Shown piece after piece: positions 9,403-17,664 of a DNA stretch of 24,174 nucleotides (its first letter is position 1; every line of letters begins with the position of its first letter). The stretch is taken from the NCBI RefSeq assembly GCF_014859565.1, contig NZ_JACUUA010000038.1:1-24174 (forward strand). The letters are read 5' to 3'. The position numbers and the translations under genes are program-made. Origin of the DNA: Marinospirillum sp. Its GTDB lineage: Bacteria; Pseudomonadota; Gammaproteobacteria; Pseudomonadales; Halomonadaceae. The notes under the pieces are model-generated. The model searched no databases. It saw only the letters and a list, made by a program, of their open reading frames with translations, and was not told the DNA's origin.

Positions 9403-10190
9403 GCCACCCAGAGCAACAACCTGAGCCGAATACCAGCGAGTCCACTACCAGTGAACCGGTTGCATCCGCAGGTCATGCACCACTGGTTGAGCACCTGATC
9501 GAATTACGTGATCGGGTGCTGCGTATTGTTGTGTCCGTACTGGTGGTGTTTCTGGGGCTGTTCTACTTTGCCAACGATATTTATCTGTTCATCTCTGAGC
9601 CGCTGCGTTCTATTCTGCCGGAAGGAACCCAGATGATTGCCACAGAAGTGGCATCACCCTTTCTGACCCCTTTTAAACTGACTCTGTTTACCGCTTTTGT
9701 TGCCAGTGTCCCCTACATTCTTTACCAGATCTGGAGTTTTATTGCTCCTGGTTTGTATGAGCATGAAAAGAAACTGGCATTTCCATTGCTGGGTTCCAGT
9801 ATTGTGTTGTTTTATGCTGGTATGGCTTTTGCTTATTACGCAGTATTCCCCTTGTTGTTTGCCTTTTTTACCACTGCGGCACCCGAAGGGGTTGCGGTGA
9901 TGACAGACATCAATGCCTACCTGAGTTTTGTGCTGAAATTATTTTTCGCTTTTGGTGTGGCGTTTGAAATACCAGTGGCAACCGTATTGCTGGTTTTGGC
10001 CGGGGTCACTTCAGTAGAGAAACTGGCGGCAAAAAGGCTTTATGTTATTCTGGGTTGTTTTGTAATCGCAATGTTACTAACTCCGCCAGATGTTTTTTCA
10101 CAAACCCTGCTGGCAGTGCCTATGTGGTTATTGTTTGAGGTGGGAGTATTGATTTCTCGCTTTATTCCGCAAAGAAAAGCGGAAGAATAA
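9399..10190 (+). CDS. tatC: Sec-independent protein translocase subunit TatC
   Basis: Six-helix inner-membrane core of the Tat system that recognises the twin-arginine signal. The protein has 263 residues with a roughly 28-residue hydrophilic Pro/Ser/Thr/Glu-rich N-terminal extension. The canonical cytoplasmic motif HLIELRDRV is at 32-40, the conserved [20 protein letters not shown] region at about 105-124, and [11 protein letters not shown] with the conserved Glu at 190. The last helices carry [21 protein letters not shown]. The ATG at 9399 overlaps the tatB stop. The gene ends the hisE-tatABC unit; the AT-rich gap after it has no convincing terminator hairpin. Confidence 0.97.
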   Translation: MSHPEQQPEPNTSESTTSEPVASAGHAPLVEHLIELRDRVLRIVVSVLVVFLGLFYFANDIYLFISEPLRSILPEGTQMIATEVASPFLTPFKLTLFTAFVASVPYILYQIWSFIAPGLYEHEKKLAFPLLGSSIVLFYAGMAFAYYAVFPLLFAFFTTAAPEGVAVMTDINAYLSFVLKLFFAFGVAFEIPVATVLLVLAGVTSVEKLAAKRLYVILGCFVIAMLLTPPDVFSQTLLAVPMWLLFEVGVLISRFIPQRKAEE

Positions 10191-10248
10191 AACATTTAAT
10201 TACAATCAATAACAATAACCCTTCCTTTTATTTCTATTTATTTTTTTG

Positions 10249-10278
10249 TATCAATTGGTAATGGATTGGTAATTGATA
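10249..10278. promoter_or_regulatory. Operator-like nested direct and inverted repeats upstream of the ODP-like gene
   Basis: Perfect 8-bp inverted arms TATCAATT (10249-10256) and AATTGATA (10271-10278) bracket two copies of ATTGGTAAT (10254-10262 and 10265-10273) spaced 11 bases apart, about one helical turn. The block lies 45 bases before the chosen start of the downstream gene. TTGGTA at 10255-10260 with TATACA at 10277-10282 (16-base spacer) would make a possible promoter embedded in the repeats. Regulator binding is an inference; no known consensus (for example FNR) fits fully. Confidence 0.45.
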
Positions 10279-10323
10279 TACATTGGCTGCATAGGAACCT
10301 TAGGTCTGTATATGGAGCGCCAA

Positions 10324-11091
10324 ATGGTAGAAAGCAGCAGGGTTTTATTCGAGGATGATGAGCACCAGTATGTCTGGTTCGGCTGGGAAGATCCAGACAG
10401 CGAAGAAAACCTGGTGCAGTCCAACCAGGTGCTGATTATCAACAGGGATCAGGGGTATCTGCTTGATCCGGGCGGTGCATTCATTTTTTCTGAAGTTGCT
10501 GCAGAGGTCAGTAAATACCTTCCTCTGAATCAGATACGTTATCTGCTGGCTACCCACCAGGATCCGGATGTCCTGTCTTCAGTTATCTTGTGGCTCAAAG
10601 CAACCAATGCCCGTCTGCTGGTATCCCGTCTGTGGGTGCGTCTTGTTTCCCACTTCGGTTTTAGTGACAACAGCCGTCTGGTTGCCATAGAAGATAAGGG
10701 TAAAATGATCAAACTGCCTGCCGGTGGTGAAATCATTATGCTGCCAGCTCACTTTTTACACAGTGAAGGCAACTTCTGCTTTTATGATAGCCGCTCAAAA
10801 ATTCTTTTTTCCGGTGATATTGGTGCTGCAGTATTCCCACGAGGCGAGCGCTACCTGATGGTGGAGGACTGGGAAAAACACATGACCTACATCGAAGGCT
10901 TCCATAGACGTTATATGAGTAATAACGCTGCGCTGCGTAAATGGATTTCCATGATTCGCCAGTACCCCGTGGAGATGATTGTCCCGCAACATGGTGCCAT
11001 TATTGGTAAAAAGCATATTCCGGTATTCTTGGACTGGCTTGAAAATTTGCAATGTGGCACAGATTTGCTGGATGAGTTCTACGGTTTTTGA
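10324..11091 (+). CDS. Stand-alone diiron metallo-beta-lactamase-fold protein, ODP (oxygen-binding diiron) type
   Basis: I choose the ATG at 10324 because GGAG at 10314-10317 sits six bases upstream; an in-frame ATG at 10312 and TTG at 10273 are possible. The 255-residue protein has the metal-ligand order of flavodiiron proteins: H78-x-D80-x-D82 (HQDPD, where most flavodiiron proteins have HxExDH), H146 in HFLHSEGN, D165 in FSGDIG and H223 in PQHG. There is no flavodoxin or rubredoxin domain, so electron transfer as in a normal O2/NO reductase is unlikely. Related stand-alone domains (ODPs) bind O2 and signal to chemotaxis proteins. An oxygen-sensing role is therefore inferred, not shown. It is separated from tatC by an AT-rich gap with its own repeats, so probably an independent unit. 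Confidence 0.8.
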   Translation: MVESSRVLFEDDEHQYVWFGWEDPDSEENLVQSNQVLIINRDQGYLLDPGGAFIFSEVAAEVSKYLPLNQIRYLLATHQDPDVLSSVILWLKATNARLLVSRLWVRLVSHFGFSDNSRLVAIEDKGKMIKLPAGGEIIMLPAHFLHSEGNFCFYDSRSKILFSGDIGAAVFPRGERYLMVEDWEKHMTYIEGFHRRYMSNNAALRKWISMIRQYPVEMIVPQHGAIIGKKHIPVFLDWLENLQCGTDLLDEFYGF

Positions 11092-11150
11092 GCTGGCTCA
11101 GTTTCAGGGAGCGTATTTGTCCTAGAGTAGGCAATACCATAAATATAGAT

Positions 11151-11184
11151 TGACATCCTCCCCGCACTAAAAGTACGGGGCTTG
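11151..11184. repeat. Solitary imperfect hairpin resembling an IS200/IS605-type element end
   Basis: The sequence TGACATCCTCCCCGC begins a stem in which 11160-11164 pairs with 11176-11180, then a C/A mismatch, then AC (11166-11167) pairs with GT (11173-11174) around a TAAAA loop. GACATCCTCCCC followed by a mismatched GC-rich palindrome is the recurrent look of IS200/IS605 (tnpB-bearing) ends. No T-run follows, and no transposase or tnpB remnant is present nearby. It shares 12 of 13 bases (CTCCCCGCnCTAA) with the hairpin at 24129-24141. It lies between two convergent genes, so a terminator role is the main alternative. Confidence 0.5.
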
Positions 11185-11216
11185 TCGCGCATTTTGGTCA
11201 ACGAGCGTGTTAAAAA

Positions 11217-11891
11217 TCAGGCCAGCTCAAGCACCTTGTCCACCAGTTTAAAAATACCATCCCGTGCTTCAGTGATGCGGGTTGCCAGCATATAAGCCGG
11301 TGTGGAAACCACCTTATGGGTGTTATCCACCACAATGTCATCCACGTCACAGGTTTTGTGCAGGCTGCCCATACTGATCATCGCGCCTTCAACTCCGGCA
11401 TCCTTGCCTACCGTACAGAGGATCCCCGGAGCAATAAGACGTGCAGCAATGGCAGGAGCAATACACATCAACCCGATGGGTTTTCTGGCTTGATAAAATG
11501 CTTGTACAAACTGGCGAATACTCGGCTCAACACTGCACTCAGCACCTTCTTCGGCAAAGCTGGAAAAATTCTTTGCTACACCAAAACCGCCCGGCAGGAT
11601 CACAGCGTCATAATCATCCGGTTGGGCTTGATCCAGTGGCAGTATCTCACCTCGTGCCAGGCGAGCCGCTTCCTGTAGCACATTGCGAGCATGAGCACCT
11701 CCGGCCTTACTCTCACTGACTTCTTCACCCTTGCAGTGATCGATGACATGACGTTGTGGCAGATCCGGTGCAATACACTGGTATTCCACGTTTTTTTCAT
11801 CCAGTCGCAGCAGGGTCAACACCGTTTCATAAATCTCGGCTCCGTCATATACCCCGCAACCGGACAGTAATACAGCAACTTTCTTTTTCAT
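11217..11891 (-). CDS. elbB: ElbB, DJ-1/PfpI-family isoprenoid-biosynthesis glyoxalase
   Basis: Member of the DJ-1/PfpI (class I glutamine amidotransferase-like) superfamily, 224 residues, close to E. coli ElbB (GlxIII-like activity; linked genetically to isoprenoid synthesis). Recognisable parts are the N-terminal strand VAVLLSGCGVYDGAEIYE with the conserved Glu near 19, LPGGFGVAKN at about 99-108, and the nucleophile elbow GLMCIAPA with Cys143. The C-terminal VVSTPAYMLA is typical. AAGGAAAAC lies just before the ATG. It is divergent from hemB, sharing a 209-base intergenic region, and convergent with the ODP-like gene. The precise physiological substrate is not known. Confidence 0.93.
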   Translation of the reverse strand: MKKKVAVLLSGCGVYDGAEIYETVLTLLRLDEKNVEYQCIAPDLPQRHVIDHCKGEEVSESKAGGAHARNVLQEAARLARGEILPLDQAQPDDYDAVILPGGFGVAKNFSSFAEEGAECSVEPSIRQFVQAFYQARKPIGLMCIAPAIAARLIAPGILCTVGKDAGVEGAMISMGSLHKTCDVDDIVVDNTHKVVSTPAYMLATRITEARDGIFKLVDKVLELA

Positions 11892-11988
11892 GGCTGTTTT
11901 CCTTTTCGTTTTAAAAATTGTTTGAAAAATTCTCAGTGATTATCCTGTGACCTTAGTCACTCGTTACTGTTCAGGCAAGCGTATCCGC

Positions 11989-13102
<1,114 letters not shown>

Positions 13103-13121
13103 AAATACAAGGAATTTGTTT

Positions 13122-15356
13122 ATGAGTGATAACAAAAATCTCTCAGTGGAAGAACCGCCATTAGAGCAGGAGGCCGCAGCGACAGATGATGCTACCAAGA
13201 GCGGACAGAATCAGGCGCCTCGTGCCACCCTGCGTATCAACCAGGGAAAAAGTGGTGTGCGCCGCCGCAAACCGGATGACAGCGTGGATCTGGATGCCCC
13301 GGATTTGTATTTCAACCGTGAGCTGTCACACCTGCAGTTTAATATCCGTGTACTGGAACAGTCGCTGGATGCCAGTCATCCACTGTTGAACCGCATGTTG
13401 TTTCTGTTGATTTTTTCCAACAACATGGATGAGTTTTTTGAGATCCGTGTTGCCGGTCTGCGCCGTCAGGTGGCTTTTGATCGGGAAAAATCCGGTGTGG
13501 ATGGTATGCGTCCCACTGAGGTGCTGAAAGAAATCTCACGCATCAGCCATGAGCAGGTGGAGCGCCAGTACAAAATTCTGAATGAAGTGCTGATCCCCGC
13601 GCTGGAAGAAAGACAAATCCATTTTATCCGCCGTGATCAGTGGACCGCTCAACAAACCGCTTGGGTGGAAGACTTTTTTAACAACGAAATTCTGCCGGTG
13701 ATCAGTCCTATTGGTCTGGATCCATCACACCCTTTCCCGCGTCTGGTGAATAAAAGCCTTAACTTTATTGTATCGCTGGAAGGCAAGGATGCCTTCGGGC
13801 GGGAAGGGGGCATGGCGATTCTGCCGGCACCTCGATCTCTTTCGCGCCTGATTCGTTTCCCGGATGAGTTGTGTGAAGGTGGGGATAACTTTGTGTTCCT
13901 GTCCTCGATGATTCATGCCCATGCCGAGCTGTTGTTCCCCGGCATGAAGGTCAAGGGTTGTTACCAGTTCCGCATTACCCGTAACGCCGATTTAACTGTG
14001 GACTCCGAGGATGTATCCGATCTGGCCAGCGCTCTGCGTGGTGAGCTGTTATCCCGTCGTTATGGTGATGCAGTACGGCTGGAAGTGGCCGATAACTGCC
14101 CGGATGAGCTGGTCACCTTTTTGCTGAAGCAGTTTAATCTGACCGAAGAAGAGTTATACCGCGTGAATGGTCCGGTGAACCTGAACCGCATGATGGCGGT
14201 GATGGGGCAGGTCAAACGCCCGGATCTGGAATATGCACCGTTTACTCCTGGCCTACCAAAACTGCTGCGCAAAGACGAAGGCTCCATTTTTAACGCCATA
14301 CGTCAGGGTGATATTCTGCTGCATCACCCCTATGAAAGTTTTTCACCAGTTGAGGATCTGCTAAGAGAGGCAGCCAGTGATCCTGACGTGGTTGCCATCA
14401 AACAGACCCTGTATCGCACCGGACCGGACTCCAATATAGTGAGTGCACTGGTGGAAGCAGCGCGTAACGGCAAAGAAGTCACCGTGGTGATTGAGCTGCG
14501 TGCCCGCTTTGATGAAGCCGATAACCTGACACTCGCCAGCCGTTTGCAAGAGGCCGGTGCCATAGTGATTTATGGGGTGGTGGCTTACAAAACCCACGCC
14601 AAGATGATGCACCTGCTGCGCCGCGAGAATGGTCGTTTACGCCATTATGCCCATCTGGGCACGGGTAACTACCACGCTAAAACAGCCCGACTTTACACTG
14701 ATTATGGTTTGCTGACTGCCAATCAGGAACTCTGTGAAGACGTACACAAGGTGTTTTTACAGCTGTGTGGTATGGGGCAGGTATTAAACATGCACAAGCT
14801 GCTGCATGCGCCCTTTACGCTGCACAAACGCCTGGTGGAGATGATTGAACGGGAAGCCGAATATGCCACGGCAGGCAAAAAAGCGCGTATAGTCATCAAG
14901 ACCAACTCAATTACTGAACCCAAACTGATCAAGGCCATGTACAAAGCCAGTCAGGCCGGTGTCAGTATTGATCTGATAGTACGTGGCACCTGCTGTCTTA
15001 AACCGGGGATTCCAGAGGTATCGGAAAATATCCGTGTGCGCTCAATTATCGGGCGGTTTCTGGAACACACCAGGGTGTTCAGCTTTTACAACGATGGCAA
15101 GGAAGAAGTGTATTGTGCCAGTGCCGACTTTATGGAACGTAACATGTTCCATCGGGTTGAGACCTGCTTCCCGCTGCTGGAACCCAGACTGGCGAACCGG
15201 GTACGCAAGGATCTGGAAACCTTTCTGCTGGATAACTGCCAGAGCTGGGAGTTGCAAAGTGATGGTTCCTACCTGCTGAACTCACCTGCCGAAGGCAAGG
15301 ATGAGGTCAGCGTGCAGGAAACCATGCTGGCAGCTTATGCTGAAAAGGTTAGTTGA
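13122..15356 (+). CDS. ppk1: Polyphosphate kinase 1
   Basis: Reversibly makes inorganic polyphosphate from ATP. The ATG at 13122 is chosen because AAGGAA lies 7 bases upstream; the in-frame TTG at 13116 is rejected. The protein has 744 residues against about 690 in E. coli. The difference is mainly a low-complexity N-terminal extension of about 60 residues, first acidic, then basic (GVRRRKPDD). The core begins at YFNRELSHLQFN. The phospho-accepting His is H492 in KTHAKMM, followed by the phospholipase D-like AHLGTGNYHAKTARLYTDYGLLT. Other conserved stretches are SNNMDEFFEIRVAGL and ELRARFDEADN. It is probably cotranscribed with hemB. Confidence 0.96.
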   Translation: MSDNKNLSVEEPPLEQEAAATDDATKSGQNQAPRATLRINQGKSGVRRRKPDDSVDLDAPDLYFNRELSHLQFNIRVLEQSLDASHPLLNRMLFLLIFSNNMDEFFEIRVAGLRRQVAFDREKSGVDGMRPTEVLKEISRISHEQVERQYKILNEVLIPALEERQIHFIRRDQWTAQQTAWVEDFFNNEILPVISPIGLDPSHPFPRLVNKSLNFIVSLEGKDAFGREGGMAILPAPRSLSRLIRFPDELCEGGDNFVFLSSMIHAHAELLFPGMKVKGCYQFRITRNADLTVDSEDVSDLASALRGELLSRRYGDAVRLEVADNCPDELVTFLLKQFNLTEEELYRVNGPVNLNRMMAVMGQVKRPDLEYAPFTPGLPKLLRKDEGSIFNAIRQGDILLHHPYESFSPVEDLLREAASDPDVVAIKQTLYRTGPDSNIVSALVEAARNGKEVTVVIELRARFDEADNLTLASRLQEAGAIVIYGVVAYKTHAKMMHLLRRENGRLRHYAHLGTGNYHAKTARLYTDYGLLTANQELCEDVHKVFLQLCGMGQVLNMHKLLHAPFTLHKRLVEMIEREAEYATAGKKARIVIKTNSITEPKLIKAMYKASQAGVSIDLIVRGTCCLKPGIPEVSENIRVRSIIGRFLEHTRVFSFYNDGKEEVYCASADFMERNMFHRVETCFPLLEPRLANRVRKDLETFLLDNCQSWELQSDGSYLLNSPAEGKDEVSVQETMLAAYAEKVS

Positions 15357-15393
15357 TCACCGACCCTTTTTTAATCCCTGCGCTTCTAAAACA

Positions 15394-15418
15394 TCAGGCC
15401 ACGTCTATAGTGGCCTGA
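15394..15418 (+). terminator. Hairpin after ppk1, likely terminator
   Basis: A perfect 9-bp stem (TCAGGCCAC at 15394-15402 with GTGGCCTGA at 15410-15418, loop of 7) lies 37 bases after the ppk1 stop. The downstream T-tract on the plus strand is poor (GCTGTTTG), so strength is uncertain. Confidence 0.5.
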
Positions 15419-15493
15419 GCTGTTTGCAGTATGTTAGGCTTTGACATCTGGTCTAATACAATTATTTCATATATTAAAATTCTGAGGTTATTT

Positions 15494-15817
15494 ATGTCGG
15501 ACAAGATCAACTCACCGCAGCGGGCAGGTTTTTGCTGGATCAAACCCGAGCAGTGGCAGCGGTTACTGGAAGTGGCTGAAGATCGTGATCGACTTGAATC
15601 CAGCTGGGAAGAATGGGAAGCAAAAAGTCTGGAAATGATTGAGGTGTTTGCCACCCGTGATATTCAGATTGAAAAGGTGCCCGTGGATGTGGAAGCGCTG
15701 CTGGCCTGGTGTCAGCAGCGCGAAAAACCAGTGAATGCCTCTACCCGTGCGGAGTATGTCACCGCCCTGATGATGGAGCAGAAAAAAGTACTGACTGGTG
15801 AGTTCACCCGTCACTGA
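15494..15817 (+). CDS. Conserved-looking hypothetical protein, 107 aa
   Basis: I do not recognise this family. The ATG at 15494 is chosen because GAGG at 15484-15487 lies six bases upstream; the frame stays open further back to 15431 but without a ribosome-binding site. The protein is soluble, acidic and mostly helical by composition. It has Trp/Glu-rich segments (CWIKPEQWQRLLEVAEDRDRL, then WEEWEAKSLEMIEVF) and no signal peptide, membrane segment or metal motif. Codon use resembles its neighbours. It lies between ppk1 and the convergent DUF3087 gene, with only 6 bases separating the two stops. TTGACA at 15441-15446 could be a -35, but a good -10 is lacking. Confidence 0.7.
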   Translation: MSDKINSPQRAGFCWIKPEQWQRLLEVAEDRDRLESSWEEWEAKSLEMIEVFATRDIQIEKVPVDVEALLAWCQQREKPVNASTRAEYVTALMMEQKKVLTGEFTRH

Positions 15818-15823
15818 GTCATT

Positions 15824-16357
15824 TTATGCCTCAGCTTTTTTGTCACTCAGCTCTTTCAGCCACTGGGGATCGAAGTTCTGCAGATCGGTATCCAGCCCCA
15901 GTGTCTGCATCTGCTGTTCGGTGGCGATTTTCTCCACCCGCAACTCCAGTATGCCGGTGTCATTACCTTCCAGCCGGTGCATTTGTTCCAACGCCAGATG
16001 GTAAAAACGTAAAACTTGTAATGCGCGGGGATGCCCAGACTCAGCCAGGGGACGAACCCGGTGCATGATGTTGGTGATCCGCATCAGGTTGCGTTTCAGG
16101 TGCCAGGCATACAGGGCTTCGGCCATAAAAGGCTGGTTGCCCAGATAAAAGCGCACCAGTAAAACCGTTGTAACGGCACCCAAGCCCACACCCAGCAGGT
16201 TAAGCCGGAAATTATTGCCGCCCGGTGCACCCCAGATCAGTACCAGTGCAGAAGACAGGCTCATTGCCAAGGCAGCAAAAACCACAATAACAATTAAACT
16301 GCTCTTGCGTGTACGCTGGCGATAGGTTTCCGGATCCAGGTTTTTGAAGGCGAACAT
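15824..16357 (-). CDS. DUF3087-type inner-membrane protein
   Basis: 177-residue protein with a short basic cytoplasmic start (MFAFKNLDPETYRQRTRKSS). Two close membrane helices follow at about 21-42 and 50-70 (SLIVIVVFAALAMSLSSALVLIW, then LLGVGLGAVTTVLLVRFYLG). A soluble helical C-terminal domain of about 100 residues ends in a charged tail. The pattern and sequence fit the DUF3087 family of gammaproteobacteria as I remember it; no function is known. AAGGAT precedes the ATG. It lies 10 bases downstream of the DAHP synthase gene on the same strand, so it would share the attenuated transcript. Confidence 0.7.
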   Translation of the reverse strand: MFAFKNLDPETYRQRTRKSSLIVIVVFAALAMSLSSALVLIWGAPGGNNFRLNLLGVGLGAVTTVLLVRFYLGNQPFMAEALYAWHLKRNLMRITNIMHRVRPLAESGHPRALQVLRFYHLALEQMHRLEGNDTGILELRVEKIATEQQMQTLGLDTDLQNFDPQWLKELSDKKAEA

Positions 16358-16367
16358 GTTGATCCTT

Positions 16368-17426
16368 TCAGGGTAAGACGGGTTCGGGTTGAGAAGCCGC
16401 CATTTTAACCTGCAGCGCCAGTTCGTGCAGGCTTTCAGCGGTGTTTTCCCAATCCATGCAAGGGTCTGTCATTGACTGGCCGTACACTCCGGATTCTGCG
16501 GTCAGGGCTTGCTGGCCAGCTACCAGGAAACTTTCCAGCATCACACCCAGCAAAGGACTGCCTTGTTGCAGCTGTTGCCCCAGGTTCTTGAGTACTTCTC
16601 GCTGCCGAATCGCCACCTTGCCACAATTGGCATGGCTGGCATCCACCATCACTCTGGGATTAAGACCGGCGGTTTGTAATGCCTTGCTGGCTTTAAGCAA
16701 ATCTTCACGCTGGTAGTTGGGGCCATCATGCCCGCCACGCAGTACCAGATGACCATAAGGATTACCCGGTGCCTGACACATCATCAGTTGTCCGGCGGCA
16801 TTAATACGGGTAATCGGCTGGGGTTGTGAAGCGGCACGAATGGCATGGACAGCAACATCAACACTGCCATCAGTACCATTTTTGAAACCCAGTGCGCCAG
16901 GCAGATGGCTGGCCATTTCACGGTGAGTCTGAGATTCAGTGGTGCGAGCACCCAGAGCATACCAGCTGACCAGATCATCAAAGTAGGGTGCCAGATGAGG
17001 ATTTAATGCTTCCGTAGCAACGGGTAAACCCAGCGCGGCCACATCCCGCATCAACTGGCGACTGACCGCCAGACCTTCATTCAGGCGGCTGCTGCCGTCC
17101 CGATCCGGATCATTCACCAGCCCTTTCCAGCCCAGGCAGGTGCGGGGTTTTTCGATATACACCCGCATCACCAGCAACAGGCTGTCTGCCACCTGCTGCT
17201 GCAGAGTTGCCAGCTTGCGGGCATAGTCCAGTGTGGATTCGCGATCATGGACTGAGCAAGGCCCAACCACTACCAGTAAGCGGGAATCCTGACCCAGCAC
17301 CAGCTGTTGAATGGTATGGCGTTGCTGATTGATCTGCTGTTGCAGATGAGTGCTCAGCGGCAGTCGTTGTCGCAGTTGTGCAGGTGTATCCAGTCGCTGT
17401 TCAGTTTGTTGCATCATGCTGTTCAT
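16368..17426 (-). CDS. aroF: 3-deoxy-7-phosphoheptulonate (DAHP) synthase, class I, AroF-like
   Basis: First enzyme of the shikimate pathway, joining phosphoenolpyruvate and erythrose 4-phosphate. The 352 residues match the AroF/AroG/AroH family. Motifs are GPCSVHD at 55-61 with metal-ligand Cys57, RVYIEKPRTCLGWKG at 88-102, GARTTESQTHRE at about 159-170, GFKNGTDGS, DASHANCGK with His265, and a C-terminal YGQSMTDPCMDWE. The stretch ATEALNP...SQTHREMAS is closer to E. coli AroF (Tyr-sensitive) than to AroG or AroH from memory, but the feedback specificity is not proven. GAGGAAAA precedes the ATG; that site lies immediately after the U-tract of an upstream terminator, with a leader peptide before it, implying attenuation control. 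Confidence 0.95.
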   Translation of the reverse strand: MNSMMQQTEQRLDTPAQLRQRLPLSTHLQQQINQQRHTIQQLVLGQDSRLLVVVGPCSVHDRESTLDYARKLATLQQQVADSLLLVMRVYIEKPRTCLGWKGLVNDPDRDGSSRLNEGLAVSRQLMRDVAALGLPVATEALNPHLAPYFDDLVSWYALGARTTESQTHREMASHLPGALGFKNGTDGSVDVAVHAIRAASQPQPITRINAAGQLMMCQAPGNPYGHLVLRGGHDGPNYQREDLLKASKALQTAGLNPRVMVDASHANCGKVAIRQREVLKNLGQQLQQGSPLLGVMLESFLVAGQQALTAESGVYGQSMTDPCMDWENTAESLHELALQVKMAASQPEPVLP

Positions 17427-17439
17427 GGTTACTTTTCCT

Positions 17440-17482
17440 CATAAAAAAACCCCGGTGGAGACTACACCGAGGTTTTTTTATG
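17440..17482 (-). terminator. Attenuator terminator in the DAHP synthase leader
   Basis: On the minus strand an 8-bp stem CCTCGGTG/CACCGGGG (one G-T pair, loop of 7) is extended by A7 on its 5' side and T7 on its 3' side. The T-run sits just before the ribosome-binding site of the synthase. It is a textbook intrinsic terminator placed between a leader peptide and its gene. The minus-strand 5' foot CATAAAAAAA (17482-17473) can pair perfectly with TTTTTTTATG in the tail (17449-17440), or with an identical copy in the leader codons (17558-17549). Confidence 0.85.
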
Positions 17483-17516
17483 CCTGGGCAGCCTCATGGC
17501 GCCCGAAAGTCAGATT

Positions 17517-17609
17517 TCAGACGCAAACAGATCTGCTAAACCAATAGCCATAAAAAAAGCCAGCCGCAGAAGCGGTGGATTTCAGCTGGGTATTGGAGTT
17601 CAGGGACAT
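17517..17609 (-). CDS. Aromatic-rich leader peptide of the DAHP synthase gene (30 aa)
   Basis: A short minus-strand ORF starts at ATG 17609 with AAGG seven bases upstream and ends at TGA (17517-17519). After a Ser/Thr/Asn/Ala-rich first half comes GFFYGYWF: three Phe, two Tyr and one Trp within eight residues, then SRSVCV and the stop. Thirty-five bases after the stop, the attenuator terminator begins, and the DAHP synthase start is 90 bases downstream of the leader stop. Clustered codons for the pathway's end products before a terminator are the hallmark of ribosome-mediated attenuation, as in trp and pheA leaders. Sensing of Phe, Tyr and possibly Trp is inferred. No convincing promoter was resolved; TTGACT at 17649-17644 is a possible -35. 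Confidence 0.8.
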   Translation of the reverse strand: MSLNSNTQLKSTASAAGFFYGYWFSRSVCV

Positions 17610-17664
17610 AATTGCGCCTTCAAGAATGAATTAACTAACGGCAAGTCAAACACAGGGCAGGGTG

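Noticed and set aside
10272..10286. FNR box upstream of the oxygen-sensor-like gene
   Set aside because: Only the TTGAT half-site is present; the second half does not match ATCAA.
10273..10323. TTG or earlier ATG start for the ODP-like protein
   Set aside because: These would place the start within the repeat array, or lack a ribosome-binding site at proper distance; 10324 has GGAG six bases upstream. The ATG at 10312 cannot be wholly excluded.
11160..11180. Simple intrinsic terminator between the ODP-like gene and elbB
   Set aside because: No T-run follows on either strand, and the flanking GACATCCTCCCC resembles IS200/IS605 ends; kept only as an alternative.
17350..17547. Plus-strand ORF across the aroF start and leader
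   Set aside because: It runs antisense through the attenuator and aroF start, has no family resemblance, and the minus-strand leader explains the sequence better.
17530..17564. Second short leader ORF starting at the ATG inside the TTTTTTTATGGC run on the minus strand
   Set aside because: It lacks a ribosome-binding site and aromatic enrichment; the overlapping 30-codon ORF has both.
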